DNA of 52,162 nt from a virus, in the IMG/VR virus record IMGVR_UViG_3300043449_000682, positions 1 to 52,162 of that record; one strand, written 5' to 3'. The translations under genes and the position numbers were made by a program. Numbering within the stretch: position 1 is the stretch's first letter; every line of letters begins with the position of its first letter. Below, one piece after another: positions 35,179 through 43,931 of the stretch. Below the pieces are notes generated by a model that worked only from the letters and a program-made list of their open reading frames with translations, ran no database searches and was not told the DNA's origin.

Positions 35179-36669
35179 ATGGCAACAGTAAATAAAGATT
35201 TTAAAATCAAGAGTGGGCTTATCGTTGAAGGTACAACAGCAACAGTTAACGGTCACAACATTCTTACAGAATCTACATCAGGTGATCAGTATATCCTCAA
35301 CCTTATTGGTGGAGAAACACTTGTAAAATCAGTTTCAAGCGAATTTGATGTTTCACAGGGTGGAGAACTTTCACTTGATCGTGGAGTAGTAGATGCTTAC
35401 TATGATGCAGCAGGAGATGCAGCAGCAGCACAGGCTGCAGCAGAAGCAACTGCCTCAGCAGATGCAACTTCAAAGGCTAATGCTGCACAGGCTGCAGCAG
35501 AGGCTACAGCATCAGCAGATGCTACATCTAAGGCCAACGCAGCCCAAGCAGCAGCAGAGGCAACCGCTTCAGCAGATGCAACTTCTAAGGCAAATGCTGC
35601 AGAGTCAAACGCTAATACATATACAGACAACAAGATTAACGATGCTTCAAATGCTACAGATAAGGTTTGGTCAGCATACAAGACAAGCACAGAGATTGGT
35701 CTTGCTCAGGCAGCAGCAGAAACTCATGCAGATGAAGCAATCGCTGCACTCGTCGGTGCTGCTCCACTTGTTCTTGACACACTTGAAGAGTTGGCAACAG
35801 CACTTGAGAACAATCCAGATATTATTGCTGACCTTGAGAATGTTGCAGCAGGAAAGCAGAATACATTAACTGCTGGAGCAAACATTGATATTACAGCAGA
35901 TACAATCTCTGTAACTGGTCTTGATACAGAAGATGTAGCAGAATCACCTGCTGGACCTCTTTACTTCACAAGCCAAAGAGCACTTGATGCTACAGCATCA
36001 GCATACGATGTAGCAGGAGCAGCAGCGACTGCAGAAGCAAATGCAATTGCTCATGCAGATGCGCTTACAACAGATGATGTTGCAGAAGGCATAAACAATC
36101 AGTACTTCACAAACCAAAGAGGACTTGATGCAGCAGCACAACTTTTGACTCAGGCAGAAACTACAAACATCACAATCAGTGGCACAGGCAATGGCCTTAC
36201 TATTACTGCTGAAAATGGTGTGGCAGATTCTACAACTGATGATTTAGCAGAAGGCTCTATAAACAAGTACTTCTCAGATTCCCTTGCTCTTGGTGCAATC
36301 TCTGGCTCAAATATTCAACCAGAATCAATTGACATCACATGGGTTCGTCGTGAAGAAGCAACTTGGACAGGTGTCGCAACTGCTTCAACAGCAACAGTCC
36401 ACTCATTTGGCACAAACGAGGGTAGCGTAAAGTACCTTGTTCGTGTAATTAGTGGAGGAAACTCTCATGTTACTGAACTTCTTGCAACAACAGACCAGAA
36501 CAATAACGTAGCAGTTGTTGAGTATGGAACAATCTATACCTCAGAAAATCCATTGGCAACAGCAACTATTGTCTGGGATGGACAGTCAGCGTATAACCTA
36601 AACGTAACAACAGCAAATAACAACTCAGAGGTCCTTGTAGCAGCAACATTGCTTGCTTACAATGACTAA
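35179..36669 (+). CDS. Tail fibre with Ala-rich repeats
   Basis: 496 aa. MATVNKDFKIKSGLIVEGT start is shared with the next gene. Residues near 75-137 carry about 3.5 copies of an 18-residue repeat (AQAAAEATASADATSKAN), likely a trimeric coiled coil. A beta C-terminal tip follows. AAGGAG precedes the ATG. Likely receptor-binding or long side fibre. Confidence 0.75.
   Translation: MATVNKDFKIKSGLIVEGTTATVNGHNILTESTSGDQYILNLIGGETLVKSVSSEFDVSQGGELSLDRGVVDAYYDAAGDAAAAQAAAEATASADATSKANAAQAAAEATASADATSKANAAQAAAEATASADATSKANAAESNANTYTDNKINDASNATDKVWSAYKTSTEIGLAQAAAETHADEAIAALVGAAPLVLDTLEELATALENNPDIIADLENVAAGKQNTLTAGANIDITADTISVTGLDTEDVAESPAGPLYFTSQRALDATASAYDVAGAAATAEANAIAHADALTTDDVAEGINNQYFTNQRGLDAAAQLLTQAETTNITISGTGNGLTITAENGVADSTTDDLAEGSINKYFSDSLALGAISGSNIQPESIDITWVRREEATWTGVATASTATVHSFGTNEGSVKYLVRVISGGNSHVTELLATTDQNNNVAVVEYGTIYTSENPLATATIVWDGQSAYNLNVTTANNNSEVLVAATLLAYND
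35403..35610 (+). repeat. 54-bp tandem repeat
   Basis: About 3.5 tandem copies of a 54-bp unit coding the 18-residue Ala-rich repeat; could change copy number. Confidence 0.7.
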
Positions 36670-36708
36670 GTTTTAAAAATAAAAAATAGTTAGAAGAAGG
36701 AGTAGTAA

Positions 36709-37158
36709 ATGGCAACAGTCGAAAAAGACTTTAAGGTCAAAAATGGACTAATCGTCGCAAACGGTGGTTCTTTTGGCGGGGCAGTTGAGGTAGGAGTACC
36801 TACTGAAAATGCTCACGCAGCAACTAAGGAGTATGTTGATTCAAGATCAATGGCCGTTGGCTCTACTGCTCCTTCTTCACCAACTAATGGTACACAGTGG
36901 TTAGACACTAGTACTAATAGGATCAATTTTTATTACAATGGAGCATGGTACACCCAGGCAACTATTGATGATACAAATAATCTTCCTCAGCACATTCACG
37001 ATACCGCAATTGATGGAACTGGTTTCATAGTATCTCAGTTCTACGAAGGCGGATCATTCAACAGCCCATTGGGTGCAGGGTTGGATGCAGGTGGGCCCTC
37101 TACAACAGAGTGGACAGTTGTGTTCGACGGCGGTAGTGTAGTAGATAACTTCAACTAA
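36709..37158 (+). CDS. Short fibre/tail protein
   Basis: 149 aa. Shares its MATVEKDFKVKNGLIV start with 35179, then AATKEYVDSRS, SPTNGTQWLDTSTNRINFYY and a C-terminal beta region. The GTQWLDT segment is typical of phage fibre attachment modules. AAGGAG before the ATG. Confidence 0.68.
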   Translation: MATVEKDFKVKNGLIVANGGSFGGAVEVGVPTENAHAATKEYVDSRSMAVGSTAPSSPTNGTQWLDTSTNRINFYYNGAWYTQATIDDTNNLPQHIHDTAIDGTGFIVSQFYEGGSFNSPLGAGLDAGGPSTTEWTVVFDGGSVVDNFN

Positions 37159-37214
37159 AATTGATGTTATAATAAGATAAGTAATTGGGCAGCCCCCATA
37201 AGGAGAAATAAAAT

Positions 37215-38846
37215 ATGGCAACAAGAATGCAACAGCGCAGAGGTACTGCAGCCCAATGGACGGCTGCAAATCCAGTTCTAGCAGCAGGAGAAATCGGCTT
37301 TGAGACCGACACAAATAAATTTAAGATGGGTAATGGAACATCAGCATGGAACTCTTTAGCATACTTTGCAAATGCCACTGAACTAGCAGCAGCGATAGAT
37401 GCAGTTGTTGGTATTGCTCCAGAAACACTAGACACATTGGCAGAAATCGCAGCATCACTTGGTGATGACCCAGACTTCTTGTCAGATCTAGCAACAAATG
37501 CAAGAGTTGATACAGTAGTCCTTAATGCTGAAGCAGCCCTAGTTTCAGCAAGAGAATATTCTGCAAACTCTCTTACAAGCCACCTAAATAACACAGAGAA
37601 TGTACACGGAATTCCAAATACTTCAATATTGGCAACATTGCCAGATGTAGCAACTGCTAAAACAGAAGCAATAGTCGCAGCAGCAGATGATGCTACAACT
37701 AAGGCTGCAACTGCTAAATCAGAGGCCATTGCTGAAATTACACCAGCCTCCCTAGGTCTTGGCTCAGTAGATAATACATCAGATGCAAGCAAGCCAGTTT
37801 CAGCAGCACAAGAATACGCAATCGCAGCAGCAAAGACTGAAGCAATTACAGATGCAGCATCAGCAGCAGACGACAAGATATCTGCTCACAACCTTGATGA
37901 TACCAATGTTCACGGTATTGCTGATACGTCAGTCTTAGTAACACAAACAGACCTTACAAACGCTATTAGCGGTGTTTCTGTAGATCAGTCAGCACTTGCT
38001 GGTACAGGCCTTGCATGGGATGGAGTTGCAGAGCAGTTTACTGTTGACACAACGATTGCAACCAAGACATATGCCGATAACGCTGTTTCAACACATGAAG
38101 CAGACACAACATCTGTTCATGGTATCTCAGATACAGCACAGTTAGCATACAAGAATGCAGCAAATCAGACATTTACAGGAAATCTAGAAGTTGACGGAAA
38201 CCTTGTTGTTGATGGAGACATCACAGTTAATGGTGGAAGTTTTAACGCTTCAGCAACATCTATTACAATTGAAGATAACCTCGTACAACTTGCTCACCAA
38301 AATACAGCAAATACAGTTGACCTTGGTATCGTAGTTGGATACAATGATGGTGCAGCAAAGCATGCAGGTTTTGTAAGAGACGTATCTGATGCTAAGTGGA
38401 AGTTGTTTAAGGGTGTAACAACAGAGCCTTCTACAACAGTAGACTTTACTCAGGGATCACTTGATGACCTCAAGGTTGCAGCATTTGAAGCAACAACAGT
38501 AACCCCTTCATCTGGAATCGTCTTCTCAGACGGAACACAGACAAAGGTTGGAGTACCATCTGTTACAACAATTGCAACAGCAATCTCATCATCTTCAACA
38601 CTTGCAGCGGGAGAAGCAGATAAGTTTGTTCCACTAACTGGAGCAGTTACAATTACTCTTCCTGCAACAGGATACTCAACTGGACAGTCAATTGACTTCT
38701 ATCAGGAATCAGGTACAGGAGCGCAGTTTGCATCAACAAATAGCGTTGTTGGAACACCAGGTTTGAAGTTTAGAACTACAAACTCAGTTGTAACAGCAAT
38801 GAAGACTTCAAGTGGATGGTTGGTCTTCGGAGACCTATCAGCATAA
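37215..38846 (+). CDS. Large tail fibre with tropism-determinant-type N-terminus
   Basis: 543 aa. MQQRRGTAAQWTAANPVLA then GEIGFETDTNKFKMGNGTSA is the N-terminal domain found in many phage tropism-determinant fibres. [24 protein letters not shown] segments recur and match the VTP fibre, showing module exchange. A C-terminal beta domain follows. AAGGAG before the ATG. Confidence 0.8.
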   Translation: MATRMQQRRGTAAQWTAANPVLAAGEIGFETDTNKFKMGNGTSAWNSLAYFANATELAAAIDAVVGIAPETLDTLAEIAASLGDDPDFLSDLATNARVDTVVLNAEAALVSAREYSANSLTSHLNNTENVHGIPNTSILATLPDVATAKTEAIVAAADDATTKAATAKSEAIAEITPASLGLGSVDNTSDASKPVSAAQEYAIAAAKTEAITDAASAADDKISAHNLDDTNVHGIADTSVLVTQTDLTNAISGVSVDQSALAGTGLAWDGVAEQFTVDTTIATKTYADNAVSTHEADTTSVHGISDTAQLAYKNAANQTFTGNLEVDGNLVVDGDITVNGGSFNASATSITIEDNLVQLAHQNTANTVDLGIVVGYNDGAAKHAGFVRDVSDAKWKLFKGVTTEPSTTVDFTQGSLDDLKVAAFEATTVTPSSGIVFSDGTQTKVGVPSVTTIATAISSSSTLAAGEADKFVPLTGAVTITLPATGYSTGQSIDFYQESGTGAQFASTNSVVGTPGLKFRTTNSVVTAMKTSSGWLVFGDLSA

Positions 38847-38870
38847 TACGAATTAAAGGGAGAATAACAT

Positions 38871-40103
38871 ATGTCAAAGCAAGCAGGTAGAATGAGTCAA
38901 GGAGCAAACGACTTCTTGGCTCCAGGAACACCAACAATAACATCAGTAACAGATGTTGGAACAAATAGACCATATAATAATGGTGCAGTAGATGTAGCAT
39001 TTAATGCAACAGGCGTTTACGCAGCATCATCTTATACTGTGCTATCCAGTAACGGACAAACGACTACTGGTTCTTCTTCTCCAATTCGTGTAGAGGGTCT
39101 TTCATCCGATACAGCGTATTCATTTACAGTAAAAGCAATCAATGCTGGTGGTGAATCTGCGTATTCTTCATCATCATCTAATGTGACTGTAACAACAGTA
39201 CCAGCAAAGCCATCAGCACCATCAGCATCTTCGCCATCAGCAGGAACAGACTCTGTTTCATGGTCTGCTCCAGCAAATGGTGGAAAGGCTATAACTAACT
39301 ATAGATGGGCATCTAATGATGGAAAGGCTGGAGATACTTCAGGAACATCTGTAAATGTCGGTCAAGAGCAAGGAACAGCACAGACTTATACTGTTTATGC
39401 AACTAATGCTAATGGTAACTCAGAAACATCTGATCCTTCAGGATCTGTTACTACTACATTTGCTGCTTTCGGTGCATTCGGTGCATTCGGTGCTTTCGGT
39501 GCATTCGGTGCATTCGGTGCTTTCGGTGCATTCGGTGCATTCGGTGCTTTCGGTGCTTTCGGTGCATTCGGTGCTTTCGGTGCATTCAATGCTTTTGGAG
39601 CATTTGGTGCTTACTTCAAGTCTATCAGTCTACACACCTTAGTTTTAACTACAGAAGGATATACACAGGCATCAAACCTTAAGGTTGGAGATCAACTTGT
39701 TTCTACAGAAATCCCTGGACTGGGAATGAACTTTACACTACAAGATGTTGCAAATTGGACGGGTAATCCATCAGAACTTACAATGGTTCCTGACAAGGTA
39801 ACAACAATTGTTGGATTAGGCTCATCACAGGCAACAGAGTCTGTATCTGTAAACGGAGAATTTTATTCAGGAAACCACACTATGCTTGTAACTAGAGATG
39901 GCATTGCTAAAATGGTAACAAGTAGAGACCTACTTGAAACAGATCAGTTATGGTCTACAGACACAAATACCTGGACACCTATAACAGAACTAGTTATTTC
40001 AAGTATTCCTCACGAGGTTATATCTATTAACTGTGAGCCTTACGATATGTTCTATACAGACCACTTCTTGGTTTATGACGGTTATCAAATAGAAAACCAG
40101 TAG
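38871..40103 (+). CDS. FN3 protein with GAF triplet repeat and Hint-like domain
   Basis: 410 aa. Two fibronectin-III-type domains (residues about 15-105 and 110-190), then a stretch of about 15 Gly-Ala-Phe-type triplets (199-243), then a Hint-fold domain: LHTLVLTTEGYTQASNLKVG, GNHTMLVTRDG and FYTDHFLVYDG. Hint domains self-splice or self-cleave, but here the first catalytic Cys is replaced (Ser-rich SISLHT) and the terminal HN is absent. It may cut its own N-side bond via Ser, or be a degenerate fold used for assembly. Confidence 0.75.
   Translation: MSKQAGRMSQGANDFLAPGTPTITSVTDVGTNRPYNNGAVDVAFNATGVYAASSYTVLSSNGQTTTGSSSPIRVEGLSSDTAYSFTVKAINAGGESAYSSSSSNVTVTTVPAKPSAPSASSPSAGTDSVSWSAPANGGKAITNYRWASNDGKAGDTSGTSVNVGQEQGTAQTYTVYATNANGNSETSDPSGSVTTTFAAFGAFGAFGAFGAFGAFGAFGAFGAFGAFGAFGAFGAFGAFNAFGAFGAYFKSISLHTLVLTTEGYTQASNLKVGDQLVSTEIPGLGMNFTLQDVANWTGNPSELTMVPDKVTTIVGLGSSQATESVSVNGEFYSGNHTMLVTRDGIAKMVTSRDLLETDQLWSTDTNTWTPITELVISSIPHEVISINCEPYDMFYTDHFLVYDGYQIENQ
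39468..39610 (+). repeat. 9-bp tandem repeat coding Gly-Ala-Phe
   Basis: About 15 units of GGTGCNTTC with A or T at the variable base. It gives a Phe-every-third-residue stretch of unusual hydrophobicity for a virion protein. Confidence 0.8.
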
Positions 40104-40105
40104 TC

Positions 40106-40624
40106 ATGGTTCGTGTTGTTGATACTTCAGGATTTAAAGAACTTGAATATCCAGAACAGTTGAGCGGTTCTTGGTTTTACTATGTGCTGTTTGAGAATCA
40201 TCCAAACCCAGATATAAGTGGAATATCTTGTATATACTTTAATGACAAATACCCTAGTGGTTCTGTGTGTATGGGAAGACATCTTTTAAATGATTATCCA
40301 GATGCATATTGCGTATTAGGAAAGTTTGATGATGAAGGAAATATGGCAACAGGAAGAATGTTTGTGGCACCACCACTAAGACAGCAGGGTGTTGCTTCAG
40401 CAGGAGTGGCCTACGGAGTAAGAATGATAGGATATCTGTTTAATAAAGAAGTTGTTCACTCGTATGGCTCAGAAATTGGAAATAAAACCTATGCTGCTGC
40501 TGCTGAAATTGGAAAACTTTCGTTTGACGGAGCAGAAATAGAAGAAGGCTTTCACATGAAAAAAGAATATTTTGATCAGCCTGTACATCCATATATTTTT
40601 TTTGGTAGAAGGTTCTCAACATGA
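40106..40624 (+). CDS. GNAT-like acetyltransferase
   Basis: 172 aa. ATGRMFVAPPLRQQGVASAG resembles the acetyl-CoA loop of GNAT enzymes (R-x-x-G-x-A), followed by a helix and GSEIGNKTYAAAAEIG. The start is 2 bp after the Hint gene. Possible role: acetylating a virion or host protein. The match is partial. Confidence 0.5.
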   Translation: MVRVVDTSGFKELEYPEQLSGSWFYYVLFENHPNPDISGISCIYFNDKYPSGSVCMGRHLLNDYPDAYCVLGKFDDEGNMATGRMFVAPPLRQQGVASAGVAYGVRMIGYLFNKEVVHSYGSEIGNKTYAAAAEIGKLSFDGAEIEEGFHMKKEYFDQPVHPYIFFGRRFST

Positions 40625-41037
40625 TAGATTATATAATTTCCAATGTAGAAGATAATGTTAATAACACAATAAGCACTTTAGTGCAAAGAATGTGTAAAGA
40701 AAATAAAATAAACTATATAAAGCAAGAATATAAAGTTTTATTTTCTAATGAAAAGATGCTTTTAAAATATAACAACATTAAATTTACATCTGGCTCAAAA
40801 AAAGATCTATCTTTTTATGGAAAGGTTTATAGAAATAAAAAGGGTAAAGTCGTTGAGAATATTTTTTTACATGATGATTTTATTGAATTTGAACCAAAAG
40901 AAACTGAACTGGTGGTGATCTCTGGAGGCATAGACAACTCAACAGTTGTAGATATTGATCAAGAGTTGTTGTACTTTTATGTTGCTCCAAGCCATTTGCT
41001 TGAGGTCCAAGACTCAAATTTGTGGCAAGCCCTTTAA
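40621..41037 (+). CDS. Hypothetical protein
   Basis: 138 aa, basic N-terminal half (KENKINYIKQEYKVLFSNEK), beta C-terminal half (ETELVVISGGIDNSTVVDID). ATGA overlap with the GNAT-like gene. I do not recognise the family. Confidence 0.6.
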   Translation: MIDYIISNVEDNVNNTISTLVQRMCKENKINYIKQEYKVLFSNEKMLLKYNNIKFTSGSKKDLSFYGKVYRNKKGKVVENIFLHDDFIEFEPKETELVVISGGIDNSTVVDIDQELLYFYVAPSHLLEVQDSNLWQAL

Positions 41038-41069
41038 TATGCTATAATTAATATAAATGAAAGGCTTGT

Positions 41070-41783
41070 ATGAATACTGTTAGATTTCTTCAGATGTATC
41101 CTCAGTTAACCAATATTGTTCCAGAGCCAGAACAGGCTACAAAGAATGTTCCTACATGGTATAAAGAGCAGCCAGCCATAGCGGGAAGCGATATACCAGA
41201 TAGAGGCGTCATGAGGCTTACTGTAAAAAAATGTCAAGCATTTTTTGATGCAATGGCAATGGGCTATATGCTAAAGGTTCCATGTGACATATATATAGAT
41301 ACAACTGATGGAAATGTCAACATTCAACTTCCTGCTGCTATGAACAAATACTTTTCATTACTTATAAGCGAACACTCTCAAGAACAGGTTTCTCATTTAC
41401 CAATAGACAAAGATGTATACTGTAATAAGATTCTAAGAATTCATCCTACATGGATGGTTCAGACTGATCCTGGATACAGCACATTATTTACAAGTCCAAT
41501 GCATCAAAGCCCATCACCATTAAAGGCCATAGATGCAGTCGTTGATACTGATAACTATTTTACTGATGGGCATCTATCATTCTTGGTAAAGAAGAATTTT
41601 AAAGGAACTATAAAACAGGGAACTCCAATGTCTCAAATTTTTCCATTTAAAAGAGAAGAATGGACAATGGAATTAGATAAAAACTTTTCAACAAAAAAGG
41701 TAGAAGAGCAAAGTAATAAAGTTAGATCTACTTTCCAAAATGGGTATAGACTCAAGTTTTGGCAAAAGAAGATATTTAAGTAA
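41070..41783 (+). CDS. Hypothetical protein, DUF6065-like
   Basis: 237 aa. PEPEQATKNVPTWYKEQPAI, KKCQAFFDAMAMGYMLKVP and PLKAIDAVVDTDNYF resemble a family common in large phages next to structural genes (DUF6065-like), without known function. TATAAT and a GAAAGG site precede it. A strong terminator follows. Confidence 0.62.
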   Translation: MNTVRFLQMYPQLTNIVPEPEQATKNVPTWYKEQPAIAGSDIPDRGVMRLTVKKCQAFFDAMAMGYMLKVPCDIYIDTTDGNVNIQLPAAMNKYFSLLISEHSQEQVSHLPIDKDVYCNKILRIHPTWMVQTDPGYSTLFTSPMHQSPSPLKAIDAVVDTDNYFTDGHLSFLVKKNFKGTIKQGTPMSQIFPFKREEWTMELDKNFSTKKVEEQSNKVRSTFQNGYRLKFWQKKIFK

Positions 41784-41785
41784 AA

Positions 41786-41823
41786 CTCTCAACAATACAT
41801 TTAGGTAGAGTTTTGCTTTTTCA
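41786..41823 (+). terminator. Rho-independent terminator
   Basis: AAAACTCT/AGAGTTTT stem with loop of about 20 nt followed by GCTTTTT; closes the fibre transcript before the reductase gene. Confidence 0.7.
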
Positions 41824-41833
41824 AAAACTCTGC

Positions 41834-41839
41834 TATAAT
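41834..41839 (+). promoter_or_regulatory. -10 box TATAAT of the reductase gene
   Basis: TATAAT with a 33-nt leader and GAAAGGA 8 nt before ATG 41873: here a led transcript, not a leaderless one. Confidence 0.6.
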
Positions 41840-41872
41840 TAAGACTATTCCGTTTTTGAAAGGACGATACAC

Positions 41873-43906
41873 ATGTCAGATTTTTTTAGTTTTAGACTTC
41901 CAGAAGATTTTGTAGAAAAGTACAAAAATACAGAAAGTCCATTTGGGTTTAAGGACGCAGCAGAAAACTCACTTGGAGAAATTACTTTTATTCGTACTTA
42001 TTCTCGCATGAAGGAGGATGGAACTAAGGAGCGCTGGCATGAAGTATGTCGTCGTGTAATCGAGGGGATGTACTCGGTACAGAAAAACCATGCCAAGGAA
42101 AATCGTCTACCATGGAATGACTATAAGGCTCAGAAATCAGCACAGGAGGCATTCCAGAGAATGTTTGAGTTGAAGTGGACACCACCAGGACGAGGCATGT
42201 GGGCATTTGGAACTCCTATGACTATGGAGAAGAAGAATTCAGCAGCACTACAAAACTGTGCAATGGTATCTACTAAGGACCTTGATAAGAATGATCCAGG
42301 AGCCCTATTTGCTTGGGTTATGGATGCGTTGATGCTTGGTATTGGTGTAGGGTTTGATACAGTTGGACAGGATAAGAATTTTGCAATCTACTCCCCAACA
42401 GAACCAGAACAGATCTTTGAAATTCCAGACACTCGTGAGGGCTGGGTAGAGTCGGTACGACTTCTGATTAACTCTTACCTAAGACCAAATCAAAGCATCC
42501 AAAAGTTTAACTATGATTTGATCAGACCTCTTGGAGCGCCTATTAAGGGCTTTGGAGGCGTTGCATCAGGGCCTGCACCTCTTATCAAGTTACATGACCA
42601 GATAGACCGTGTAATCGGCTCCAGAGGCGGAGAAACACTAGACTCTCGTGCTATCGTAGACCTGGTAAACCTAATTGGCACTTGCGTTGTTTCTGGTAAC
42701 GTTCGTCGATCAGCAACCCTTGCTTTGGGTACCGCAGGCGATGAAACATTTATGAACCTAAAGAATTCAGAGATGTTCCCAGAGCGTAACTCTTTTGATC
42801 CAGAAAACCCAGGATGGGCATGGATGTCTAACAATTCTATTTCAGCAGAAGTGGGAACAAAGTACGAAGACTATGTAGATTTAGTTACAGAAAATGGAGA
42901 GCCAGGGTTTATCTGGCTTGATGTTGCTCGTAATTATGGAAGACTGAAGGATGCGCCAGACGGTAAAGATTATCGTGTGATGGGATTTAACCCATGTGCG
43001 GAGCAGCCATTAGAGTCATACGAACTCTGTACGCTTGTAGAAGTGCACTTGAATCGTCATGAATCTAAGGAGGACTTCTTGCGTACCCTGAAGTTTGCAT
43101 ACCTTTACGGAAAGACTGTCACCCTTGTCCCAACACACTGGCCACAAACAAACGGGATCATGCAACGCAACCGTCGTATTGGTACATCACTTACAGGTAT
43201 TGCATCTTTTGCAGATCAAAAGGGATTGCCAGTTGTTCGTGAGTGGATGGATGAAGGATATAACAAGATTCGTCACTATGATCATCAGTATTCAGAATGG
43301 CTCTGTGTTCGTGAATCAATTCGTGTAACAACAGTTAAGCCATCAGGATCAGTTTCAATTCTTTCTGGCGCAACTCCTGGAGTTCACTGGGGACCTGGAG
43401 GAAACTTCTTCCTTCGTGCAGTTAGATTTGGAAACACAGATCCAATGATGCACTTGTTCAAAGCAGCAGGGTACACAATTGAAGATGACGTAGTGTCAGC
43501 AAACACATCAGTAGTTTACTTCCCAATTAAGTCAGGTCATCCAAGATCTGAAAAGGATGTAACATTGTTTGAGAAGATTGCTCTTGCTGCAACCGCTCAG
43601 AAATATTGGTCTGATAATGGTGTTTCTGTAACACTTTCATTTGACAAAGAAACAGAGTCAAAGCATGTCGTTCCAGCGCTCCACATGTACGAAGGACAAC
43701 TGAAGGCAGTCTCATTCCTTCCAATGGGAAATACTGTTTATCCTCAGCAGCCATATACTCAGATTACTGAAGAAGAATATGAGTCTTATATTGGCAAGTT
43801 GAAGCATATTGACTTTGGTGCAATTTATGATGGTGTTGATAATCTTGAGGCTCAGGGTGAAGCATACTGCACAACAGACTACTGTGAAATTAAAATAAAC
43901 AAGTAG
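41873..43906 (+). CDS. nrdJ: Class II ribonucleotide reductase (adenosylcobalamin-dependent)
   Basis: 677 aa, single chain. Active-site residues are present: Cys129 (LQNCAMVS), Cys375 and Glu377 (FNPCAEQP), Cys386 (YELCTLVE; 11 residues after Cys375 as in L. leichmannii RTPR), and the C-terminal reducing pair Cys666/Cys671 (CTTDYC). It reduces ribonucleoside triphosphates to deoxy forms for phage DNA synthesis and needs vitamin B12 coenzyme and thioredoxin. No B subunit is needed. It lies between fibre genes and a giant tail protein, likely expressed with them. Confidence 0.93.
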   Translation: MSDFFSFRLPEDFVEKYKNTESPFGFKDAAENSLGEITFIRTYSRMKEDGTKERWHEVCRRVIEGMYSVQKNHAKENRLPWNDYKAQKSAQEAFQRMFELKWTPPGRGMWAFGTPMTMEKKNSAALQNCAMVSTKDLDKNDPGALFAWVMDALMLGIGVGFDTVGQDKNFAIYSPTEPEQIFEIPDTREGWVESVRLLINSYLRPNQSIQKFNYDLIRPLGAPIKGFGGVASGPAPLIKLHDQIDRVIGSRGGETLDSRAIVDLVNLIGTCVVSGNVRRSATLALGTAGDETFMNLKNSEMFPERNSFDPENPGWAWMSNNSISAEVGTKYEDYVDLVTENGEPGFIWLDVARNYGRLKDAPDGKDYRVMGFNPCAEQPLESYELCTLVEVHLNRHESKEDFLRTLKFAYLYGKTVTLVPTHWPQTNGIMQRNRRIGTSLTGIASFADQKGLPVVREWMDEGYNKIRHYDHQYSEWLCVRESIRVTTVKPSGSVSILSGATPGVHWGPGGNFFLRAVRFGNTDPMMHLFKAAGYTIEDDVVSANTSVVYFPIKSGHPRSEKDVTLFEKIALAATAQKYWSDNGVSVTLSFDKETESKHVVPALHMYEGQLKAVSFLPMGNTVYPQQPYTQITEEEYESYIGKLKHIDFGAIYDGVDNLEAQGEAYCTTDYCEIKINK

Positions 43907-43931
43907 TCTTCTGTGGTAAAATAGACCTATA

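Noticed and set aside
35400-35690. Minus-strand Ala/Val-rich frame
   Set aside because: Mirror of the tail-fibre repeat on the other strand.
39395-39589. Minus-strand Pro/Lys/Ala frame
   Set aside because: Shadow of the GAF repeat.
38871-40103. Functional intein
   Set aside because: No C-extein, no terminal HN and no first Cys.
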